The position numbers and the translations under genes were made by a program. A DNA stretch of 64,000 nucleotides from Pleurodeles waltl (taxonomy: Eukaryota; Chordata; Amphibia; Caudata; Salamandridae). Of this stretch, positions 1 to 10,572 are shown in pieces. The stretch's first letter is position 1; each line of letters starts with the position of its first letter. The DNA lies in contig NC_090440.1 in NCBI RefSeq assembly GCF_031143425.1, forward strand, positions 337,469,844-337,533,843, written 5' to 3'. The notes under the pieces were generated by a model. It was not told the origin of the DNA. It saw only the letters and a program-made list of their open reading frames with translations, and searched no databases.

Positions 1-354
1 TTTTTCCTGTTTACCAATCCTTCACTTCACTTCTTTCTCGACCGGCCACAATCGATTCTTAAAAGATCTCCGGCAAAGAGCCCCCTTGCGGGGCCCGTCA
101 GGCATTGCAGTGCCGGCCTGACGAGGAGCTGGCCCTATGATGAAGCATGTCACCGGATGGTGAGTGAGGGCTCTTGCTTCGATAAAGTTCGCTTTTCATT
201 GACTTGCTGAACTATTTTCTTGAAAGAAACCCTCAGTATTAGGTGGAACCGTGTGTAATCTTTTTTGATTTCTTGTCTATTGGGATCCTTACACACGGGA
301 CCAGGAGTCACTCTCCGAATATCCCATTTTTCATGCCCCTCCTTGTTGCTTTTT
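1..354. other. Unassigned stretch at the window start
   Basis: I recognise no gene here. A short GC-rich imperfect hairpin lies near 97-124 (GTCAGGCATTGC / GCCGGCCTGAC). The rest is ordinary AT-rich DNA. Confidence 0.3.
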
Positions 355-807
355 TGATGTTATCTATATGGAACTGTGCATTATGGGAATTGGAGTTTGA
401 TCATTGAAGTCACATGACTGTGTATTTAAAAAGCACTGGCTTACTCACACCTACTCTTACCTACCTGTGAACAAGGCATGTTGTTACCGAAATGCGTCAG
501 GATTTTCTGTCTTGCTGCTCAGAAAAGCCTGTGACGCTGTTGCAGATATATGAATATTAAGCGCTCAAGCTCAGGATGTTATCTGTATGGAACTGTGCAT
601 TATGGGAGTTGGAGTTTGGTCATTGAAGTCACATGAATGTCTATTTAAAAAGCCCTGGTTTACTCACACCTGCTCTTATTTACCTGTGAACAAGGCATGT
701 TTTTGCTGAAACGCGTCAGGATTTTCTGTCTTTCTGCTGAGAAATGCTATTAAATATGTGGATTTTAACATGGACTGGTGCCTGGGCTTTTTGTGTATGG
801 GAGAGAT
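355..807 (+). repeat. Tandem interspersed repeat, copies a and b
   Basis: Two adjacent direct copies of one module. Copy a spans about 355-525. Copy b spans about 526-807 and, after the gypsy insertion, resumes at 2661-2745. Each has a shared block around GTGCATTATGGGA, a TATTTAAAAA motif about 60 bp later and a segment around GAACAAGGCATGTT. Where the module runs full length, a short A/T-rich end with an AATAAA-like motif follows. A third copy is at 2981-3330. The TATA-like and polyadenylation-like motifs would fit an LTR or a short Pol II unit, but the family is not one I can name. Confidence 0.6.
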
Positions 808-1602
808 TGTCACGATTCACCCTGGGCTTACCATCTGTATCGGAGAGGGATGGTGTGCGGCCCCGCTTCCTGCAAATCCTGCTCTGACCGAGGTAGGGGT
901 GACCCCTTCCGGTAGCCATGGTGCTGTTGACAATAGTACGCCACCACAGTCCGTGCCCTCCAGAAGGAGTCCCAGAGGAAAAACCCCAAGGGGAAAAAAC
1001 CTCCAACAGGAACTCCCTGGAACAGAAGGAGGACACAAGGAATTAGCACTCAGGAGCCTGGAAATACTGGAAGGCTGAAGAAAAAACAGGAACAACTGAC
1101 GTCCAAGCGAAGACCAGCCGGAGCGTGACCACCACAGCAGAAGTGTTGCAACGCAATGAGAAGAAGAAATGATTCCCCTTGTATACCCCTAGACAGGAAG
1201 TGACAGACAGGAAGTAGTAACACCACCATTTTGGATTGGGAAGGGGCTATAGCAATAGATAGGAAAAGACACCATAGTAAAAAAGGGAACAGATGCATGC
1301 AGGGAAAAGGGAGGTGCAAGGTGTGCTGGGAAGGAGACGGCATGGCTCCAGGAACCATGCAGGAGGAAAGGAAGGTCCATAAAACGGGGTACCCGGTAAG
1401 TGTGATGCTAGGGGGGGCGCAGACACCCCACGACAACACTCACGCCGCGCGCTGTGCGCGGCGAGGACCGACGCGCAATTCTGGGCCTCAGGCCTCGCCG
1501 CATCAGGAGAACAGCGCGCGGCCGGAGAAAAGGGCCTTAAACACGTGCCACGGGTTCTCCTGCGGCCCGGCCGGGAGACGCCACGGACGCTGCGGCGCGA
1601 CA
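808..1602 (-). repeat. Gypsy 3' LTR, about 795 bp
   Basis: Bounded on the plus strand by TGTCACG (808) and GCGACA (ending 1602), so it has TG...CA ends. Roughly 1275-1602 matches 2308-2660 closely, including the GC-rich end. The part 808-1274 has no counterpart in the other LTR, because that side is deleted. Confidence 0.75.
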
Positions 1603-1631
1603 GTCGGTCCACCCGCGAGGCCCTAGGTTTG

Positions 1632-2307
1632 TGAGGGAAAAGACGGAAAAAACGACGGAGCACAAGAGGAGCATGAACCGAAGATGCGTCTTCCCAGGAG
1701 CATTCACTCATAGGGTAGCCCTTCCAATGAATGAGGTATTGGAAACGACCCCGGAAGACCCAAGAGTCACAGATTTCCTGGACCTCGTATTTTGGCATGT
1801 TGTCAACCAGTTGAGGAGGAGGACAGGTGAATTGTCTGTGAAAAGGATCTGGGACATAGGGTTTAAGCTGAGATACATGGAATACAGGATGTATTTTCTA
1901 AGTCTGAGGCAAACGAAGACGAACAGAAACAGGATTGATCTTTTGAAGAATCAGGAATGGACCATGATACAGAGGTTTGAATTTATTTTGGGTTAGTCGA
2001 AGAGGTAAGAATTTAGAGGAAAGCCAGACTTTATCGTTGATCTGATAATGCAGGGACTCACAACGTTTCTTGTCAGCCACTCTTTTCATGCGTGTTTTTG
2101 TGGCTTAAAAGATTCGAATGTATGACACGTTGGATACCACGTAGTTGCCGGACATATGAGGTAATGGCAGGGAGAGCAGATGTTTCTTTCAGAGGAATAG
2201 GAAAGCCTTTCGGATGGAATCCATAAGAACAATAAAAAGGAGAGACTTTCGAGGCACTGTGTACCAAATTGTTGTATGAGAATTCAGCAAGTGGTAGGTA
2301 CGTAGAC
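1632..2307 (-). pseudogene. Gypsy integrase C-terminus plus chromodomain, broken
   Basis: Reading on the minus strand from 2307, the first part matches the end of a gypsy integrase core (PLAEFSYNNLVHSA, then a SPF motif). A basic integrase C-terminal stretch follows near 2089-1898 (LRLTQNKFKPLYHGPF). A chromodomain lies at about 1798-1640 (YEVQEICDS ... YLIHWKGYP ... WED). The three parts lie in different frames, so frameshifts separate them. In chromoviruses this C-terminal chromodomain binds modified histone tails and steers integration. The piece has lost the catalytic DDE core and cannot act alone. Confidence 0.85.
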
Positions 2308-2660
2308 CAATAGTAAAAAAGGGAACAGATGCATGCAGGGAAAAGGAAGGTGCAAGGTGTGCTGGGAAGGAGAAGGCATGGCTCCAGGAACCATGCAGGA
2401 GGAAAGGAAGGCCCTGAAAATGTGGTACCCGGTAAGTGTGATGCTGGGGGGGGGGGCAGACACCCCATGACAAGACTCGCACCGCGCTCGCTGTGCGCGG
2501 CGAGGACCGACACCCAATTCTGGGCCTTAGGCCTTGACGCATCAGGAGAACGGCGCGCAGCGGGAGAAAAGGGCTGCCGTGGGACAGGCGACCTTTAACA
2601 CGGGCCGCGGCTTCCCCCGCAGCTCGGCCGGGAGGCACCGCGGCCCGCCGCAGAGCGACA
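2308..2660 (-). repeat. Gypsy 5' LTR, truncated
   Basis: About 353 bp matching 1275-1602, with some insertions and deletions (for example a longer G-run near 2449). On the minus strand it starts TGTCGCTCTG at 2660. The breakpoint at about 2308 joins it straight to integrase coding sequence, so the deletion removed the LTR 3' half and most of gag-pol. Confidence 0.75.
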
Positions 2661-3330
2661 GATATTTTCTGTAGGATGCTTTGCCCCAGTAACTAGGCCT
2701 CTTTGCAGGGTCTGTGGTCCCTATACGGAGCAGGAGGTGACAATGACAGTTTTGCAGAATGGGCCGAGCCGCTCACCTTCATGCAAACAAGGCATTTATC
2801 CGAGAAATATATTATGATGGAGGTGAGCAAGGGATAGGAGGGAGGCAGTTTGCCTTTGCTCTTACTTTTCATGTATTCCCTGTATTGCTGTTATCGTGCT
2901 GGGCAGCAATTGTAAAAGAAAGTGGACAATCAAGTAATGGATACCTAATGCACATAAGAATATTTGTATGGTTAACTGAAGCGCCTGTGACGCTATTGCA
3001 GATATATGAAAATTAAGCGCTCCAGCTCAGGATGTTATTTATGTGGAACTGTGCATTATGGGAGTTGGAGTTTGGTCATTGAAGTCACATGACTGTGTAT
3101 TTAAAAAGCACTGGCTTACTCACATCTGCTCTTACTTACCTGTGAACAAGGCATGTTGTTGCGGAAACGTGTCAGGATTTTCTGTCTTGCTGCTCAGAAA
3201 TGCTAATAAATGCTTGAATTTTAATGTGGACTGGTGCCTGGGCTTTTCGTGTTTGGGAGATATTTTCTGGGGGATGCTTCGCCCCAGTAATCCAGGCCGT
3301 CATGCAGGAGGTGACAATATATATATATAT
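2661..3330 (+). repeat. Repeat copy b remainder, spacer and copy c
   Basis: 2661-2745 resumes copy b after the gypsy insertion (GATATTTTCTG ... CAGGAGGTGACA). 2746-2980 is a spacer I cannot assign. 2981-3330 is copy c, the most complete unit, running from GCGCCTGTGACGC through TATTTAAAAAGC and AATAAATGC to GGAGGTGACAATA. Confidence 0.55.
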
Positions 3331-3342
3331 ATATATATAAAT
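3318..3342. repeat. (AT)n microsatellite
   Basis: An uninterrupted AT dinucleotide run directly at the end of repeat copy c. Confidence 0.9.
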
Positions 3343-3859
3343 AGCACGACTCCGCTGGTGGCGCTAACAGAGTTTTTGAAACTCTGACCCTGCTTGAAGA
3401 GGAGAGTTGTCTGAAAAACTCCATTTGCCCCGCCAGTGGAGCGGAGCTCACCTGGTGCGCACTGCAGCCCAGTTGGGCTACACAGCGCAAGTGCAGACAG
3501 TCTGCGCTTGAGCTGTAGAGTTCATAACTGGACTGCAGCGCATACTGGAGAAGAGGAGTGAGGCAGCCCCTGGAGATAACCTAGGTAAGTCCTCTTCTCC
3601 TCTTCTCTGTTTTGGTCATTGTTTGGGCACACTGGTACACAAACAAGGACTGAAGCAGCAGCTTTCACTGCCCACGGCACTGGCCTGAATTCAGGCAGGG
3701 CCTTGGCAGTGAAAGCTGCTGTTTCAGGCATCTTGTGCACTGGCCTGTCCCATGTGCAGACTTCTTGTGCACCGGCCTATCCTGTGTACACAGCACACAC
3801 AACAGAAAATGCACAAGGAGCCTGAAACTTCAGTTTTCACTGCCAAGGCCCTCTCCTTA
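3343..3859. other. Unassigned stretch with a self-complementary segment
   Basis: No gene is recognised. CAGCAGCTTTCACTGCC near 3656 and GGCAGTGAAAGCTGCTG near 3706 are a 17-bp perfect inverted repeat, so the centre is a fold-back. Phrases such as CTTGTGCACTGGCCTGTCC recur locally. Confidence 0.4.
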
Positions 3860-3952
3860 ATGCGTCTGATCTCAGAAGCGCAAAGTAGGGTCGGGCCTGA
3901 CTGACCAGGCCCGACCCTGCTAGCTCATCCGAGATCCAGCACATTCAGGACT
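3860..3952. repeat. Head-to-head 5S rRNA-derived fragments
   Basis: On the plus strand 3865-3900 reads TCTGATCTCAGAAGC, GCAAAGTAGGGTCGGGCCTGA, which closely matches the vertebrate 5S rRNA region around internal promoter box A. From 3952 back to about 3902 the minus strand carries a second, differently mutated copy (GATCTCGGATGAGCTAGCA, then GGGTCGGGCCTGGTCAGT). The two copies meet at about 3901 and form a palindrome. Neither includes box C or the 5S ends, so this is not a functional 5S gene. A 5S-derived SINE head or a processed fragment is the likely source. Confidence 0.7.
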
Positions 3953-4095
3953 CCGCGGGTCACGGAACTCCGCCTCTGTGGAATTCCATGCACTTTTTTA
4001 AACTTCACGGAATTCCGTGGAGTCAGACTCCGTGAACTCTGCCCAGGTCTAATATATATATATATATATAAATAAATAAATAAATAAATATACAT
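3953..4095. repeat. CGGAATTCCG-type short repeat and simple repeats
   Basis: 3960-4030 repeats the theme CACGGAATTCCGTGGAGT and GACTCCGTGAA, short self-complementary words. From about 4050 there is an (AT)n run and then an (AAAT)n run to 4090, followed by imperfect TACATA repeats. Confidence 0.6.
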
Positions 4096-4338
4096 ACATA
4101 TATGTATAGTGCTATTGTTTTATAATGTGTATCTGTACCATGTATACATTTGTACATTACATTTTATTATATATCTATGTTACATTTATAATATTATGTA
4201 ATCGTTTTTTTTTATTAGTCTGCCATATTTTTTCTAGCTGTATTCATGCATTCTAATTACATCATTGTTCAGTGGTTTTTGATTTTGGTTGAGGTTCTTT
4301 GCTGCTGCTCAAGTTTTAAGGTAAGACATTCTAACTTA

Positions 4339-4494
4339 GACCCGTATTTATACTTTTTTAGCGACGAATGTGCATCATTTTTTGACGCAAAAGCGGCGCA
4401 AACTTACAAAATACAATTGTATTTTGTACGTTTGCGCTGCTTTCGCATCAAAAATGATGCAAATGCGGCGCTATAAAAAGTATAAAAATGGCCC
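4339..4494. mobile_element. Short fold-back MITE, Harbinger-like
   Basis: Ends are GACCCGTATTTATACTTTTT and, reversed, GGGCCATTTTTATACTTTTT. Internally GACGCAAAAGCGGCGCAAAC and its near complement surround a TACAAAATACAATTGTATTTTGTA palindrome, so the whole element folds on itself. The flanking triplets are TTA and TTC. The intact relative at 15091-15229 has a TCA duplication. It has no coding capacity. Confidence 0.65.
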
Positions 4495-5539
4495 TTCATT
4501 TTGTAGAGTTCTTAGGATAAGGGGGAGGCGGATTTGTGTTTCTATTGTGATGTAACGTGTTAGTTTTTTAATTTTTAATTTTGCTTAGTGTTAGAAAGTG
4601 TTTTGGTGTAACATAGTGTCATTTAGTAGGCCTTACAGTAGTTTGTGTAGTGTACATAGTAGTTTTTACAGGTTGTTAATAAATAATGCTTGATTGTTCC
4701 TATTTTTAGATGTTTTTTTGTAAGAGGAATTTTTTTTATTGTTTAGACAATATGATTTTTAAGTTTCTCTTTAGTTTTTGATTTTTATGGAACAGTTCTT
4801 TATTTAATTTTTTATTTGTTTTTGTGATTTAGTAGGACTATTGACTAATTCTGTGGATTTATTTTTGGCCTATATATTTTTGCATTTTTTGTGAATTGAT
4901 CTGTCAGGGTGTCACCACATCAATATATATAAAACCTATTAGCCCTGTTATTGGGTCATTACATTGTTATATGATGTAAGTGTTGGACCCAGCCCTCTTT
5001 GTAGGGAGACCAACATTTTTTTGCCTTATATTGCTGAACCTGTTTTTGTTGGCTTTAGGACTCTGCACTTTGTCCCTGCTAAACAAAAGTAGGTACATTT
5101 GGCATCTATCTTATTGGTAAACTTGAAACACTTGTAAGTTCCCACTGAATGGTCCTACATGTTCCGAAGGCCTAGTGAGTCTACAGCGCTGAATATTCCA
5201 CCAACCAAAGTACCCTTTTTAAAACATGTCTCAGGCTTGCCAAACCGAAACCATCCTTTTTATTACCTTATAGTCAACCCTAGTGTAAGCCCTAACGACT
5301 TATAGAGCAGGGTACATTGCATTTAAAAAGCAGGATGCAGAGTTTTACATCTCCTGCTAACGAAAATACCCCTGAAGTTGTTTTTCCACTATTGTAAGGC
5401 CTAACTCTCCCATTTACTAAGAATGGGTTATCGTATTACATTTAATATGTGCTAACTTTGAGTTGTTTACGCACAACTTAATGTAATTTAACATTTTCTT
5501 TAATGGAGAAGTCATATTTTAAGCACAATTCTGAAAACT
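4495..5539. other. Unassigned AT-rich stretch
   Basis: Very AT-rich to about 4900, then mixed sequence. No coding or repeat signature was recognised. Confidence 0.4.
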
Positions 5540-5875
5540 GCAAAGCAGACAGTGAACTTTGTGTTGAGGCTGGTCAGATGGGCCCCTGCACTGCCCATGC
5601 CAAGTACATAGGCAGTGCAGTGCCCCCCTGGGGCAACATCCACCCAGTCTCCGCCAGTGGTTACATGGCAGGGTTACTGCCATGTAACCACTGGCGGAGA
5701 GGGGCATAATAATCGCCAGGGCAGCACTGCTTGGAGCCCTGCCCTGGCGGATTAGGACTACCAGCACCAGCAGACCCTCCTGTGGAGGACAGCTGGTGGT
5801 ACTGGCAGTCCAACCTCGGTGCTACCGCTGTGGTCGTAATGTGGTGGTCGGACCTTAGTGAGGAGGAGGAAGACT
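5540..5875. mobile_element. Fold-back MITE fragment with perfect 24-bp hairpin
   Basis: Contains TGGGCCCCTGCACTGCCC and TAGGCAGTGCAGTGCCC, phrases shared with the MITE near 41400. A perfect 24-bp inverted repeat lies at 5648-5671 and 5677-5700 with a 5-bp loop. The right part (GTCGTAATGTGGTGG ... GGACC) resembles 43220-43260. The ends were not located. Confidence 0.5.
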
Positions 5876-5949
5876 GGTAATCACTTCACACAGACACCAG
5901 AGCCATACCCAAAGCTAGTTGGGAGAAAGGGGTCCCTTCAGAAGGAGAG

Positions 5950-7430
5950 AACCTGTACCTTAGAGAGAGAGAGAGAGAGCTGTAAGCCCAGCTGGCATAC
6001 ATAGCTTTGGATTTGGAGAAGCTGGTCCTGGAGAAGAAAAAGTGGGCAAGGGAAGAGAAAAGAGATGGTGGCAGTGACAGAGAAGCTGAGATGTCCATGG
6101 GTGGAGGGCTTTGTCCCAGACTACCCAAGTGGGTTGTTCCTGCTTATGTAGAAGGGGATGACATAGATAAATGGCTGAGGGCCTTTGAGAGGGCCCTCCA
6201 GATGAGAAGAGTGAATCCTCAATATTGGAGTTAACTCCTATGGGAGTTGGTCCCCACTTCTGGGAGGGATAGGATCCTGACCCTAAGTAGGGAAGACACA
6301 GTCTCATACCCTAGTAGGAAGAGGTGCTTAACTAAGAGGTTTGGCCTGACCCCAGAACAGTACAGGCTCACATTTAGGGACACCCAGAAGACAGCTACCC
6401 AGTCCTGGGTTGATTTTGTGGACATCTCAGTTAAGGCACTGGATGGTTTGATACAGGGCAATAAGGTAAGTACCTTTGAGGGGAAATTTGATTATGAGGG
6501 AGCACCTTTTAACTAAATGTTCCCAAGAGAAGCTATGCCAGTATCTAGCTGACTCTAAGTTGACCAACCCCAGAGATCTGGGGGAGGTAGCAGATGACTG
6601 ATTGAGAATCAGAGTTAACCAGAATCTTCTAGGGGATGATCAGAGAAAGGGAGGGCATAGTTCTTCTCAGGGAAAAGATGATTTAAATTCCAAGGAGTCC
6701 TCACAAGAGTCTCCAAAACCTTCCCAGCGTGGGAGAGCCCCGAGCCATGCCACTTCTAAGGGGTAGGGGTACCAGCGGATGCATTATGATCCTGTTAAGG
6801 CAGGAAAGTTGCAGGAGCATGCTAAGGCCGGCAAGTGTTTTGAGTGTCACCAGCCTGGACACAACAGAGGGAGTGCTGTCTGCTCCAAGAAGCCCCCCAC
6901 TGGTGGGAAGTCCAATGGGATTGCTAGTGTAGGTGTGGGGGTGGAAGTTGGCCCAGTGCTGGAATCAGGATACACAGAGGTCACATCAGTGTCTATGGGT
7001 GGGCTCAACATTGCAACTGTGGCCACCTTACCTCCCAGCATAAAGAGGTATAGGCAGATGGGACTAAAGTGGAGGCTCTGAGAGATACAGGAGCCAGTGT
7101 GACTGTAGTCACAGAAAAACTGGTTTCTATAGAGCATATCTTACCTGGTGTATTCCACTAAGTGGCATATGCAGACAGCAGAACCAAACTCCATTCTGTG
7201 GCCATGGTGAGCCTGGAATGAGGAGGTGTGACTGCCCTAAAAAAGTAGCAGTATCTGCTGCCCTCCCAGTAAATCTCTGCTGGTAAATGATCTGGAAACA
7301 TCTGAATGGTCAGAGGTGGAAAGAAGGGTCCATGCACAGATGCTGGACCACTCTGAATGGGTGTGCACTGTGACCAGGTCATAGGCAGCACAACAGGGAA
7401 GTGCTGGACACTCGGACCCTGGAACAATGG
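5950..7430 (+). pseudogene. Ty3/gypsy gag and protease start, decayed
   Basis: A SCAN-like gypsy Gag is readable across several frames. At about 6140-6235 there is a DDIDKWLRAFERALQMR motif. At about 6320-6480 FGLTPEQYRLTFRDTQK and WVDFVDISVKALDG follow. A zinc knuckle lies at about 6834-6881 (CFECHQPGH ... C). A protease-like RDTGAS motif has its DTGA codons at 7084-7095. Stop codons and frame changes occur at about 6232-6234, 6514-6516, near 6600 and between the knuckle and the protease. No RT follows. Gag would package the element RNA and the protease would cut the polyprotein. This copy is a 5' fragment. Confidence 0.75.
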
Positions 7431-7760
7431 GCCAAGCCTCTAAGAACAAGAGAAAGAGCACTGAGTCTGGCTTGTCAGCCCCACCAAGTACAGAGAGGAA
7501 TCCAATCCTGAGAACGCATGCTCTTGCCATGGGGGTCCTTCCTTTGGTTTCCTGTTTTGGACTCCCTGGGTTTCCCTGCTGACTCAAATGGGAAAAATCT
7601 AGTATTTTAGAGCATCTGCCTAAGTAGGGCAAAAGAAATGAGGTACTTTGAGCAACGGCCTAGTGTTCACCAAGCCACATATCAAAGGGTTCCATCGGTG
7701 GAGCCAGTTCAGTCTCAGCCACTGGAAACATTGTGGTCCCTCAACCCTAAATACAGCAAG
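7431..7760 (+). pseudogene. Possible protease-RT linker remnant of the same gypsy
   Basis: Directly continues the gag-protease piece. Short stretches read like a hydrophilic linker, but stops are frequent and no RT motif is visible. The assignment rests on position only. Confidence 0.3.
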
Positions 7761-9212
7761 GGTATCACAAGTTTGGTGGGTGGAGACTTTCACCATGTTT
7801 TTGACAGTACAGATAGTAACCTAAGCTCTAAACCAGTTTCTTAGGCTTGAACATATAGAGTATTTTTTGAATACCACTTCGCCGAAACTTCTAGTGCTGA
7901 AAAATACTTCACTGTACTGGAGACACAACAACTTTATTAATACAGCTACAGCACCGCAATCTTTGTCTGCAGCTTCCTCGATCCTCTGGGACCCTCTACA
8001 ACAACTGAGATGAGCTGTTCCGCAAAATAATGAAAACATCTATTTATACAATATTTCAGTCAGTAAGTTTGCTATTCTCACTACAACTCCTCTGCTACTG
8101 CGCACTCGGTCATTTTATTAAGCTACCTTACCCACTTAGCCATTCCAGGTTCCATCCTTTTCCTCTCCTGCTTTTTCTCCCTACCATCCCTCACATCCTC
8201 TTATCCAACACGCAACCTATGGGCCCGTCTGACTTACCTTGTGGTCCTCTCTCACCTTTCTTGGTTTTGGTTTCTGACCTTGCCTGGCTATTGTTTCTTG
8301 TACAGTTCAGCTTTTCTCTTTGGACAAAATGTAAAAATACTACCAGTCTACCAAGTTTTTCTATACACAACACACCTGGCACCTTCTTAATAGAGCTCCA
8401 CTTTTAAAACATGTAAAATAAATAGATACATTAAATTTGCCAGAAAAGTCTTTATTTAAACGTCAAGATTTATTGTATATAGTATTAGTACAATTATCTG
8501 CCCATCCTTTTCCCTCAAAGGAGCACTTTAGACGCTCCCGAAGGTTGTCTCGATCTACACGTCTCTTACCCAGTATTTCCTCTCATATTGGAGTACATGT
8601 ACTTCCCCAAGGACATTACCTAACGTGAACGTGATGTGCTGATTGTACTAGCAGTTCTTGACTGACTTGCTAAGTGCATCAACTCACTGAAGCTTGGCAT
8701 TTCTGGTCCCCTTGAGAATCACATTCCAGACACTTCCATCCTACAGCTTTATTCCAAAATAAAACAATCTATCACTTGTCAAAGCGTCTTTCATTTACAC
8801 CAAGAAAGAACATTTTGAGGATGAGAAAACTGGGTTTGTGATTTTGAAAATGGGTACAGTCTATCATTATCTTACTATCATTCTTATTTAACCTATTATG
8901 AAGTAGTCAATAGTCTAAGTTGTTAGCAAGCTATTGCAGAAAACGGAAAACACCCTCAAAAACTGTCACACTCTGTTTATAGTTCTGATATTTTGAAGTC
9001 TATTATGCAGAGCAGTTCACTTCATCTTTGCTGTGGCGTGCATTTGTGCATAGGCGTCTTGCATTCTGTACAATTGCACATTTTTCAGTGTTCCGAGCAC
9101 TTTTTTTTTAATCGATTTCCATCCTGGAAAAGTAAATACTAGTTATCTGTTCTCAACTTTGACCTTTTACTTAATTCAGAATGTATTTGTCTCAGTTTAA
9201 AACACTGTGGGG
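7761..9212. other. Unassigned stretch
   Basis: No gene, hallmark motif or obvious repeat. The open frames here are short and AT-biased. It could be old intergenic or intronic DNA. Confidence 0.4.
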
Positions 9213-9600
9213 CTGATTTTAGATACCCTAGTGCCTCCTTGTGCCACATTAGCATATTTTTTTTATGCTAATGTGGCCCAATGAAGCCAAAATCACTGCT
9301 GTAAAATTATAAAGTGGCGCAGTGAATGCATTGCGCCACTCTTTGTAACCCTTTGTGCTACATTATGCCTGCGCCAGGCATAATGTATGCAAAGGGAGTG
9401 TACCCCCATTAGGTGGGGGCCGAAAAAATGGAGAAAAAAAATCTAAACGATTTCTTTGCATCATTTAGTTTGACACTTTAAACGCCTGCTTAGAGCAGGC
9501 GTTTAAACTCTTAGCTGCTGGGCCTTCCCCCCCCCAGTGCTGAGCCCTTTTTTGGCTATTTGGGGTAGTTCGCGCTTAGGCCTTCATACATTTTGTCCAC
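9213..9600. mobile_element. Fold-back MITE fragment, left part
   Basis: Starts GGGGCTGATTTTAGATACCC and contains a series of small hairpins: CACATTAGCATA ... TATGCTAATGTG (about 9246-9275), AGTGGCGCAGTGAATG ... ATTGCGCCACT (about 9313-9341), CATTATGCC ... GGCATAATG (about 9361-9383), and GTTTAAACGCC-like arms near 9477-9508. No matching right end was found, so it is probably truncated. Confidence 0.5.
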
Positions 9601-9609
9601 ATAAGCTAT

Positions 9610-10570
9610 CCACGCCAAATTTGCGTCCTTTTTTTCCAACATCCTAGGGATTCTAATGGTACCCAGAGTTTGTGGTTTCCCCTGGAGGAGACCAAGAAAA
9701 TAGCAAAAATACAGTGAAAATTTAGTTTTTTCCCAAAAAATGGGAAAAAAGGGCTGCCGAAGAAGGCTTGTGGTTTTTTCCCTGAAAATGCCATCAACAA
9801 AGGGTTTCTGGTGCTGAAATCACTATCTTCCCACCTTTCAGGAACGGGCAGACTTGAATCAGAAAACCACATTTTCCAACACAAATTTGGCATTTTACTG
9901 GGACATACCCCATTTTTACTATTTTTGGTGCTTTCAACCTCCTTCCAGTTAGTGACAGGAATGGGTGTGAAACCAATGCTGGATCCCGGAAAGCTAAACA
10001 TTTCTGAAAACAAGACAAAATTCTGAATTCAGCAAGGGGTCATTTGTGTAGATCCTACAAGGTTTTCCTACAGAAAATAACAGCTGAAATAAACAAATAT
10101 TGAAATTGAGCTGAAAACAACAGCCATTTTTCTTTATGTTTTACTCTGTAACTTTTTCCTGCAATGTCAGATTTCTGAAAGCAATATACCGTTTTGTCTG
10201 CTGGACTCTTCTGGTTGTGGGGATATAAAGGGCTTGTAGGTTCATCAAGAACCCTAGGTACCCAGAGCCAATAAATGAGCTGCACCCTGCAGTTGGTTTT
10301 CATTCTATACTGGGTATACAGAAATTAATTTGCTGAAATATGAAGAGTGAAAAAGAGGTATCAAGAAAACCTTTGCATTTCCAAAATGGGATCAAGATAA
10401 GGTTTTGAGGAGCAGTGGTTATTTGCACATCTCTGAATTCCGAGGTGCCCATACTAGCATGTGAATTGCAGGGCATTTCTCAAAAAGACGTCTTTTTTAC
10501 ACACTCTCTTATATTTGGAAGGAAAAAATGTAGAGAAAGATAACGGGCAATAACACTTGTTTTGCTATTC
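9610..10570. repeat. Unclassified repeat block adjoining the tandem array
   Basis: Phrases such as TTTCTGGTGCTGAAATCA and GGCAGACTTGAATC, and the general style (CATTTTCC, TTTGGCATTTTACTGGG), resemble the array that follows. No protein is supported. I cannot name the family. Confidence 0.35.
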
Positions 10571-10572
10571 TA

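Larger units (their letters stand above)
808..2660 (-). mobile_element. Ty3/gypsy chromovirus remnant with large internal deletion
   Basis: A minus-strand LTR element inserted in repeat copy b. On the minus strand the LTR begins TGTCGC and ends GTGACA. The 3' LTR occupies 808-1602. The 5' LTR is cut short (2308-2660) and passes directly into the last third of the integrase. Between the LTRs only the integrase C-terminus and a chromodomain remain; gag, protease, RT and RNase H are gone. The flanking 5-mers are GAGAT and GATAT, which may be a target duplication with one substitution. The uninterrupted repeat copy at 3214-3300 shows the empty-site sequence. Confidence 0.8.

Noticed and set aside
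3865..3900. Functional 5S rRNA gene
   Set aside because: Only the box A region is present, mutated and in an inverted pair; box C and both ends are missing.
5950..7430. Host SCAN-domain gene
   Set aside because: The SCAN-like region is followed directly by a retroviral-type zinc knuckle and a D-T-G-A protease motif, with stops, so it is a gypsy gag remnant.
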